This document shows, in pieces, positions 1-4,112 of a DNA stretch of 6,296 nt. The position numbers and the translations under genes are program-made. The DNA lies in NCBI GenBank assembly GCA_013361595.1, contig JABFXT010000515.1, positions 1 through 6,296 on the forward strand, in the 5' to 3' direction. The stretch's first letter is position 1. Every line of letters begins with the position of its first letter. The notes below the pieces were generated by a model that had not been told where the DNA came from, made no database searches, and saw only the letters and a list, made by a program, of their open reading frames with translations. The DNA is from Nocardia sp. (GTDB taxonomy: Bacteria; Actinomycetota; Actinomycetes; Mycobacteriales; Mycobacteriaceae).

Positions 1-442
1 GGGAGGATTCGCTCGGCCGCGCAGTTTCCATGGACCGTGTCGTGTCCGCTGAATCCGCGTGCCGAAATGGTAGCCCGCTGCATCGGTTTACCGCATGCCG
101 GTACGAGATTCCGAGTACCGTTACGAATCAGCGAATCCGGAGTGTCACTCGGGTCGACGCTGCGGGAGGCGGATGGGGGACCAGGAACAGCGCAACGGAA
201 TGCCCGGATGCGCACCCCCTGCGGCGCACCCGGGCCAATGAATTATACCAGCCGGTGTGTTTCCGCTGCGGGCTGGGTTTCGTACCAAAGGTTCGGTACA
301 GGTCAATAAACCGACCGAAGGTCGGCAAACAACAGGATAAGTTCGCGACGCCCGTCCGCTGGTCGAAGGCGGAGGAACGGTCGCGAGTATTCCGCGGGTG
401 GAAATCCCGGGGATTGCACAAGGCTTCGGAGGCGTTTCGAGC
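1..442. other. Upstream non-coding region, no supported gene
   Basis: I see no convincing gene here. Two plus-strand frames stay open (one to 309, one running on past 442), but their third positions lack the strong G/C bias of the real genes and their translations match no family I know. Base composition drops locally around 240-345, as expected for a promoter region serving the TetR gene that starts at 443. The stretch contains several inverted repeats (84-93, 99-120, 247-256, 282-299, 311-325), described separately. A minus-strand ATG at 30 could begin a divergent gene running off the left edge, but only about ten codons are visible and no ribosome binding site is evident. Confidence 0.55.
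284..325. promoter_or_regulatory. Candidate tandem operator upstream of TetR gene
   Basis: Two pseudo-palindromes of the same design lie 30 bases apart: ACC-AAA-GGT at 284-292 and ACC-GAA-GGT at 314-322. The first sits inside a wider GTACC...GGTAC repeat (282-299). The second extends to a perfect 6-base inverted repeat, CCGACC-GAA-GGTCGG (311-325). Spacing of about three helical turns would put both on one DNA face. A looser relative, ACC-N4-GGT, lies at 247-256. TetR-family regulators, including gamma-butyrolactone receptors, commonly bind such palindromes upstream of their own gene, so autoregulation is the natural inference. Short ACC/GGT arms can arise by chance in GC-rich DNA. Confidence 0.35.
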
Positions 443-1105
443 ATGGCACGGCAGCAAGAGCGGGCCCGTCGGACACGGGCAGCAATTATCCGGTCCGCCG
501 CCGTTGAGTTCGGGAAGAGCGGCTATGCCGCGGCTTCGCTCAACCGCATTTTGGAGGGATCCCGGGCGACCAAGGGCGCCATGTACTTCCATTTCGATTC
601 GAAGGAAGATCTGGCGCGGGCCGTACTCGATTCGGCGATCGAGCGGTACACCATCACCATCGATCGCTGGCTGGTCCGTACGGATCTGGGCGCGCTCGAT
701 ACTCTGCACGGTGTCTTCGACGAGCTGGCGCTGCGGCTCGAGCACGACATAATCGTGCAGGCCGAATTCCGGCTCGTCATCGATCCCGGCTTCCATCGTC
801 AGGGCCACGGCGGTTGCCCGATGCTCTTCGCGACAATCCGTGATCTGACCGTCGGGGCGATCGAGCAGGGGCAGTTGCGTCCCGATACCGACCCCGACCG
901 ATTCACCCGCACCCTCGCCGGCGCGCTGATCGGCCAGCGCTATATGGCCGATGCCCACGGCGGCGACCCGGACCTGCGCACCCGGTTCCGGGAATCGCTG
1001 GAGATGCTGGTGCGGGCCGGCTGCACTCAGGCCTGGGCCGAGGAGTTCGGCCGTTCGGGATGGCGGGCGAGCGCACGACTGGAAGAGCTGGGTTCGCCCA
1101 GTTGA
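443..1105 (+). CDS. TetR-family regulator, gamma-butyrolactone-receptor-like
   Basis: A 220-residue DNA-binding repressor candidate. Residues 1-60 form a typical TetR N-terminal domain: arginine-rich start, helix 1 (RTRAAIIRSAAVEFGKSGY, about 10-28), then the helix-turn-helix ending in TKGAMYFHFDSKEDLA (43-58). The pattern TKGA-hydrophobic-YFHF-KEDLA is characteristic of ScbR/ArpA-type autoregulator receptors. Residues 65-190 are the helical ligand and dimerisation domain, too divergent to name a ligand. The Trp that contacts ligand in several butyrolactone receptors is not obvious in the matching region (GCPMLFATI, 124-132), so this could be a pseudo-receptor or a plain TetR regulator. I chose ATG 443 because GGAGG at 428-432 precedes it by 10 bases; an in-frame GTG at 398 would add 15 residues unlike the family. 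No butyrolactone synthase gene is visible nearby, and the target is unknown. Confidence 0.85.
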   Translation: MARQQERARRTRAAIIRSAAVEFGKSGYAAASLNRILEGSRATKGAMYFHFDSKEDLARAVLDSAIERYTITIDRWLVRTDLGALDTLHGVFDELALRLEHDIIVQAEFRLVIDPGFHRQGHGGCPMLFATIRDLTVGAIEQGQLRPDTDPDRFTRTLAGALIGQRYMADAHGGDPDLRTRFRESLEMLVRAGCTQAWAEEFGRSGWRASARLEELGSPS

Positions 1106-1114
1106 CCAGCAGAT

Positions 1115-1144
1115 TTGGGAATTGTGTGCACCCTGTCATAAGCT
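1115..1144 (+). promoter_or_regulatory. Probable tRNA operon promoter
   Basis: TTGGGA (1115-1120) matches four of six bases of the -35 consensus. It is separated by 18 bases from TAAGCT (1139-1144), a TANNNT-type -10 box common in actinobacterial housekeeping promoters. Transcription would start near 1151, about 50 bases before tRNA-Glu. An alternative pairing is TTGTGT (1122-1127) with TATGCG (1144-1149). The box lies just after the TetR stop codon, with no clear terminator between, so some read-through from the regulator gene is possible. Confidence 0.42.
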
Positions 1145-1180
1145 ATGCGAGCTCCCAACGGACAGCCGTTGAAAGCCGGT

Positions 1181-1194
1181 CCGGAGAAATCCGG
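1181..1194 (+). repeat. GNRA-capped hairpin, copy 1 (5' of tRNA-Glu)
   Basis: CCGGA-GAAA-TCCGG forms a perfect 5-bp stem (1181-1185 with 1190-1194), extendable by a T-G wobble, capped by the GNRA tetraloop GAAA. It ends six bases before tRNA-Glu, in the leader of the tRNA precursor. The same 14 bases recur at 1387-1400 with one loop change. This is a candidate ribonuclease recognition or spacing element for precursor processing; the function is inference. Confidence 0.6.
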
Positions 1195-1199
1195 GACGA

Positions 1200-1272
1200 G
1201 CCCCCTTCGTCTAGCGGCCTAGGACGCCGCCCTTTCAAGGCGGTAGCGCGGGTTCGAATCCCGTAGGGGGTA
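1200..1272 (+). tRNA. tRNA-Glu (anticodon TTC)
   Basis: The full cloverleaf can be drawn. The 7-bp acceptor stem pairs 1200-1206 with 1265-1271. The anticodon stem CCGCC/GGCGG (1227-1231 with 1239-1243) holds a 7-base loop with anticodon TTC at 1234-1236, which reads GAA/GAG. The T arm carries the canonical GGTTCGAATCC. The discriminator is A1272, and CCA is encoded at 1273-1275. It is first in a Glu-Asp-Phe cluster. The encoded CCA also forms the 5' side of a hairpin (1273-1292). Confidence 0.97.
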
Positions 1273-1292
1273 CCACCTATGTGAGTAGGTGG
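1273..1292 (+). other. Hairpin built on the tRNA-Glu CCA end
   Basis: CCACCTA (1273-1279) pairs perfectly with TAGGTGG (1286-1292) around a 6-base loop. The first three bases are the encoded 3' CCA of tRNA-Glu, so in the precursor the mature 3' end would be held in a 7-bp helix stacked directly on the acceptor stem. This could direct or delay 3' trimming. There is no T-run, so it is unlikely to be a terminator; Asp and Phe lie downstream in the same direction. Confidence 0.5.
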
Positions 1293-1302
1293 CACACAGC
1301 AA

Positions 1303-1376
1303 GGCCCTGTGGCGCAGTTGGTTAGCGCGCCGCCCTGTCACGGCGGAGGTCGCGGGTTCGAGTCCCGTCAGGGTCG
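1303..1376 (+). tRNA. tRNA-Asp (anticodon GTC)
   Basis: The acceptor stem pairs 1303-1309 (GGCCCTG) with 1369-1375 (CAGGGTC), including one G-T wobble. The anticodon stem CCGCC/GGCGG (1330-1334 with 1342-1346) flanks a loop with anticodon GTC at 1337-1339, reading GAC/GAT. The D arm contains AGTTGGTTAG, and the T arm is the canonical GGGTTCGAGTCCC. The discriminator is G1376, as expected for an aspartate tRNA, and CCA is encoded at 1377-1379. It lies 27 bases after the tRNA-Glu CCA, clearly on the same precursor. Confidence 0.97.
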
Positions 1377-1386
1377 CCAGTGGATG

Positions 1387-1400
1387 CCGGAGCAATCCGG
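1387..1400 (+). repeat. GNRA-capped hairpin, copy 2 (between tRNA-Asp and tRNA-Phe)
   Basis: CCGGA-GCAA-TCCGG is the same 5-bp stem as copy 1 at 1181-1194, with a single A-to-C difference inside the tetraloop; GCAA is still a GNRA loop. Flanking pairing extends the helix: G1386 with C1401, then after a T-T mismatch TGGA (1381-1384) with TCCA (1403-1406). The whole spacer can therefore fold as one stem-loop from about 1380 to 1407, starting right after the tRNA-Asp CCA. Confidence 0.62.
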
Positions 1401-1434
1401 CTTCCATCGGATGGCATTCGTTCCGGGTGCCTGC

Positions 1435-1508
1435 GGCCAGGTAGCTCAGTTGGTACGAGCGTTCGCCTGAAAAGCGAAAGGTCGCCGGTTCGATCCCGGC
1501 CCTGGCCA
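1435..1508 (+). tRNA. tRNA-Phe (anticodon GAA)
   Basis: The acceptor stem GGCCAGG (1435-1441) pairs perfectly with CCTGGCC (1501-1507). The D stem is GCTC (1444-1447) with GAGC (1457-1460). The anticodon stem TTCGC/GCGAA (1462-1466 with 1474-1478) holds anticodon GAA at 1469-1471, reading TTC/TTT. The T arm GGTTCGATCCC is canonical and the discriminator is A1508. Unlike the two upstream tRNAs, no CCA is encoded (the next bases are CAA), so the CCA-adding enzyme must complete it. It is the last tRNA before the terminator. Confidence 0.96.
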
Positions 1509-1513
1509 CAATC

Positions 1514-1541
1514 AACCCCCTGATCATAGATCGGGGGGTTT
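1514..1541 (+). terminator. Rho-independent terminator of the tRNA operon
   Basis: AACCCCCTGAT (1514-1524) pairs with ATCGGGGGGTT (1530-1540) as an 11-bp stem with one T-G wobble and the loop CATAG, followed by a short T-rich tail. It starts six bases after tRNA-Phe, the expected place to end the tRNA precursor. The stem is strong and nearly symmetrical, so it could also work on the other strand. Confidence 0.88.
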
Positions 1542-1580
1542 CTGCTGTTTCGGGCCCCGTTCGGGTGGAATGCTGTGATC

Positions 1581-1763
1581 ATGGCGGAACGGTGGTACTA
1601 CTGCTTGAAGCATCAGCGCGCCGAGCGCGGGCGTCAGTGCTGGTTCCGGGACCGGATGGGTCCCTACCCGGATCAGGCTACGGCCGAACGCGCGCTCGAG
1701 ATCGTGCACAAGCGCAATGCCACGCAGGATGCGGCGGACCGGACGTGGCGCGAGGGCGATTGA
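1581..1763 (+). CDS. Small conserved-looking protein of 60 residues, function unknown
   Basis: A 60-residue cytoplasmic protein with no signal peptide or membrane segment. It begins MAERWYYCLKHQR and contains GPYPDQATAERALEIV (27-42), a glycine-proline-tyrosine turn followed by an alanine-rich helix. That pattern recalls small actinobacterial proteins annotated as SPOR-like, as I remember them; I cannot assign a function. Cys8, His11 and Cys20 could form part of a metal site. The C-terminal 15 residues are charged and probably disordered. A purine-rich GGGTGGA (1563-1569) precedes it. ATG 1581 fits the family-like MAERWYYC start, but an in-frame GTG at 1575 is closer to the ribosome binding site and would add two residues. 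It lies 40 bases after the tRNA terminator and 161 bases before the mannosyltransferase; whether it shares a transcript with the latter is unclear. Confidence 0.72.
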   Translation: MAERWYYCLKHQRAERGRQCWFRDRMGPYPDQATAERALEIVHKRNATQDAADRTWREGD

Positions 1764-1911
1764 GCGCCGGAAAACCCCTGCTGACCCGGCCCGCCGACGC
1801 TATGACCGGTGCGCTGCATCCCCTGGCGGGCGGTTGGGCTACCGTTCACGGGTAATACGTAGCGACGCCCGCGGCCTGTTTCACCGGCTGCGCGGCGAGA
1901 CCAGGTGAGCA

Positions 1912-1917
1912 GGGAGG
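1912..1917 (+). promoter_or_regulatory. Ribosome binding site fixing a TTG start
   Basis: GGGAGG lies 7 bases before TTG 1925. It supports the rare TTG as start codon of the mannosyltransferase: the nearby GTG at 1905 is out of frame and stops at once, and the core GT2 motif begins only a few residues after the TTG. Confidence 0.75.
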
Positions 1918-1924
1918 GCGACCC

Positions 1925-2644
1925 TTGAGGGTTACCGTTGTTGTGCCGACCTACAACGAGCGGGACAATCTGCCGGTAGCGGTGGAGCGGCTGACCGCAC
2001 TACCCGTGCCCGACCTGCACGTACTGGTAGTCGACGACAATTCCCCGGACGGCACCGGTGAGGTCGCGGACAAGCTGGCGGCCGAGTTGCCGAACGTGGT
2101 CTCGGTCCTGCACCGGACCGAGAAGGACGGATTGGGCCGCGCCTACATCGCCGGGATCACCCGTGCGCTGGAGGAAGGCGCGGATGTGGTGATCCAGATG
2201 GACGCCGATCTGTCCCATCCCGCCGAGGTCGTCCCCGCCATGTTGGAGGAGCTGAACCGGCCGGGGACGGGCGTCGTGCTCGGGTCCCGGTACGTACCCG
2301 GCGGCTCCACGGCGGCGGAGTGGAAGTGGTACCGCAAGGCGCTGTCGGCGTGGGCCAACTTCTATGTCAATGCCATCCTGCGGCTCGGCATCAAGGACGC
2401 CACCGCCGGTTTCAAGGCGTGGCAGGCCGATACGCTGCGTGCCATCGATATCGGCACCATCCGCAGCAACGGCTACTCGTTCCAGGTCGAGATGAACTAT
2501 CGAGCCAAGAAACAGGGCGTCGAGATCGCCGAGGTACCCATTCGATTCGAGGAACGAACCCTCGGCGCCTCCAAGATGAGCCTCAAGGTGCAGCTGGAAT
2601 CGGCGTTGATGCCGTGGAAGCTGCTGCTGGGCCGCGCGCTCTGA
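1925..2644 (+). CDS. Polyprenol/dolichol-phosphate mannosyltransferase (GT2)
   Basis: A 239-residue soluble glycosyltransferase of the DPM1/Ppm type. It should transfer a sugar, most likely mannose from GDP-mannose, to polyprenyl phosphate at the inner face of the membrane, giving the lipid donor for lipoglycan or protein mannosylation. Visible motifs: VVPTYNE (6-12) and DDNSPDGTG (37-45) of the nucleotide fold, the metal-binding DAD at 93-95 within MDADLSHP, GSRYVPGG (120-127), TAGFKAW (160-166), SNGYSFQVEM (181-190) and FEERTLGASKMS (208-219). No membrane helix or C-terminal GtrA domain is present. Mycobacterial Ppm1 is fused or adjacent to the apolipoprotein acyltransferase Lnt; no such partner is seen here. 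The C-terminal pattern (NGYSFQVEM...KMSLKVQLESA) differs from Ppm1 as I recall it, so this may be a second, paralogous enzyme, and the sugar is not certain. The start is TTG, supported by GGGAGG. Confidence 0.88.
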   Translation: MRVTVVVPTYNERDNLPVAVERLTALPVPDLHVLVVDDNSPDGTGEVADKLAAELPNVVSVLHRTEKDGLGRAYIAGITRALEEGADVVIQMDADLSHPAEVVPAMLEELNRPGTGVVLGSRYVPGGSTAAEWKWYRKALSAWANFYVNAILRLGIKDATAGFKAWQADTLRAIDIGTIRSNGYSFQVEMNYRAKKQGVEIAEVPIRFEERTLGASKMSLKVQLESALMPWKLLLGRAL

Positions 2645-2664
2645 CCGACGGCCGGTCCGCCGGT
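2644..2664 (-). terminator. Shared hairpin between convergent genes
   Basis: The 19-base gap between the mannosyltransferase stop and the plsC-like stop, plus one base of each stop codon, forms an 8-bp stem: 2644-2651 pairs with 2657-2664 around a 5-base loop. In plus-strand RNA there is an A-C mismatch (2648/2660). In minus-strand RNA the same position is a G-U wobble, so the fold is intact there. No T-run follows on either strand. Hairpins without a U tail are frequent at actinobacterial gene ends, so this is a plausible terminator, better for the plsB-plsC transcript. Confidence 0.5.
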
Positions 2665-4112
2665 TACCGAGGCCAGTCGCGCAGGGTGTCCAGATAGCGC
2701 TGCCGGACCTCGGCGACCTTCTCGTCCAGGTCACCGCCACCGATCTCCACCGGCGGCAGGATCGCCACATCGACCACGCCCGGGCGCGCGATCATCGAAT
2801 CCCGCCTACCTATATCTGCGGCGTTGCGGATCACCACCGGGATCACCGGTACCCCGGCCTGCTCGGCCATGTGGAAGGCGCCCTTCTTGAACTTGCCCGG
2901 CTGCGCGGTGTAGGAGCGGGTGCCCTCCGGGGCGATCGCGACGGAGAGGCCGGTGCGCAGGGTGTCCACCACCGGAGCCAGGGATGCCTTGGCGAGATCG
3001 GTGTTCGACCGGTCGATGAAGGTGACGCCGACGAACCTCATCAGCGGCCCGAAGATCGGATGCCGGATGAGTTCCTTCTTCCCGACTCCGGTGACGTTGC
3101 CGCCGAGGACGGCGGGAACGATGAGCACATCGAACTGGCTCTGATGGTTGAACAGGAACACCGCCGGGCGTGGGCCCCGGGCGTTCTCCGCCCCGGTGAC
3201 GCGGAGTCGGATCCCGCAGAGCCGCAGCGGCCAGGCCGTTCCGTACTTCATGAGCGCGTCGGCCATGGCCCGCCGGTCGCGGGTATGAGACTTGCGCAGC
3301 ACCCCGTACAGCGCACCGGCGAGCAGTGCGGCGAACCCCAGGAGAGTCCGCGCGTAGTCGGCCGGGCGCGGCGCGGTCCGCGTGGCGACGGCGGGCGTGG
3401 CCCAGCCGTACTCGGCGCCGGCCGCGGCGAGGACCGGGTCGGGTGCGACGGGGATCTGTATCCCGGCGCGGGACAGGAGCGGTAGGTCGGCCGCGCTCCC
3501 GCTGTAGACGTAGGAACGCGCGAGATCCACCTCATGGGCCGTCGCGAATTCCGATACCGCCTCCGCCTTCTCGGGGCCGTAGACCACCCCGTCCTCGATC
3601 AGCCCGCTCAGCCCGTCCGAGGTCGCCGCGGGGCGGGTGCCGAGCACATGGGGGATACCCAGGGCGGTGGCGGCGGGACGCAACTGGAATTCGGCCGAAT
3701 CCCCGGTCAATACCACGGTGTGCCCGGCGGCGACATGTTCCCGGACCAGTCGTAGCGACTCCGGGCGCAGCCGGTCGTACCAGCCACGTTCGAACAGTCG
3801 TTCGCCCAGCGCGGTCAGATCCTCCGGGGTACGCCCGGCGGCGTCCCGCACGGCGCGTTCGAGGATATCGGCTGCCGTACTCGACCCGGTGTGGCGCAAC
3901 TGGTCGAACAGCGTGGCGATCAGATCGCGATCGGCTCCGCGCCACCGCGGTGCCGGTGCCGAACGGAGTTCCGCGACGGCCGTCAGATCGAATACCGCGC
4001 CGATCCCTGGACCGCGCGGCCCGGAGCGGATGGCCGCGACCATCGCATCGATCGTCGTGGTCGAGGGGCCCGGGGCGGGGGTGCCCCGGGTTCCGGTGTC
4101 CCGTGCGCTCAT
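2664..4112 (-). CDS. plsC: HAD-IB-like domain fused to 1-acylglycerol-3-phosphate acyltransferase (PlsC)
   Basis: A 482-residue two-domain protein. Residues 280-482 are a PlsC acyltransferase, which acylates lysophosphatidic acid to phosphatidic acid at the inner membrane. Its motifs are NHQSQFD (322-328; catalytic His323 and Asp328), GKKELIRHPIFGPLM (344-358), FIDRSN (365-370), APEGTRS (394-400) and VPVIPVVI (421-428). A hydrophobic helix at about 254-272 precedes this domain. Residues 36-245 resemble a HAD-IB phosphatase: LTG at 135-137, GPEK with Lys182, and YSGSAADLPLL (203-213). Motif I reads FDLTAV (41-46) instead of FDxDGT, so the second catalytic Asp is missing, and Gly205 replaces a usual Asp; hydrolase activity is doubtful. 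The two-domain layout is that of mycobacterial Rv2483c. ATG 4112 overlaps the plsB stop as ATGA, and AGGA lies 8 bases upstream of it; the open frame extends to 4373 but that part is antisense-free coding of plsB in another frame. The stop is TAA. Confidence 0.9.
   Translation of the reverse strand: MSARDTGTRGTPAPGPSTTTIDAMVAAIRSGPRGPGIGAVFDLTAVAELRSAPAPRWRGADRDLIATLFDQLRHTGSSTAADILERAVRDAAGRTPEDLTALGERLFERGWYDRLRPESLRLVREHVAAGHTVVLTGDSAEFQLRPAATALGIPHVLGTRPAATSDGLSGLIEDGVVYGPEKAEAVSEFATAHEVDLARSYVYSGSAADLPLLSRAGIQIPVAPDPVLAAAGAEYGWATPAVATRTAPRPADYARTLLGFAALLAGALYGVLRKSHTRDRRAMADALMKYGTAWPLRLCGIRLRVTGAENARGPRPAVFLFNHQSQFDVLIVPAVLGGNVTGVGKKELIRHPIFGPLMRFVGVTFIDRSNTDLAKASLAPVVDTLRTGLSVAIAPEGTRSYTAQPGKFKKGAFHMAEQAGVPVIPVVIRNAADIGRRDSMIARPGVVDVAILPPVEIGGGDLDEKVAEVRQRYLDTLRDWPR

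Noticed and set aside
1..30. Divergent minus-strand gene starting at ATG 30
   Set aside because: Only about ten codons are visible and no ribosome binding site precedes the ATG; it cannot be supported without the left flank.
30..752. 240-codon plus-strand frame starting at ATG 30
   Set aside because: Its second half overlaps the TetR gene in another frame. Its first half has weak third-position bias and no recognisable domain; the single C-x2-C is not enough to call a gene.
128..958. 276-codon minus-strand frame
   Set aside because: Most of it is the antisense shadow of the TetR gene, and it has no family-like features.
1219..1582. Minus-strand frames across the tRNA genes (translations containing GIEPATFR, LEPATSAV and DSNPRYRLE)
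   Set aside because: These peptides are the well-known artefact of translating tRNA genes antisense and appear as false proteins in databases. The sequence is fully explained by the three tRNAs.
1789..1831. GCCCGCC (1789-1795) complementary to GGCGGGC (1825-1831) after the small gene
   Set aside because: The 29-base loop and lack of a T-run make a terminator unconvincing; such 7-base matches are common in GC-rich DNA.
1834..1858. Possible promoter TTGGGC ... TAATAC before the mannosyltransferase
   Set aside because: The spacer is only 13 bases and the -10 match is three of six, too weak to annotate.
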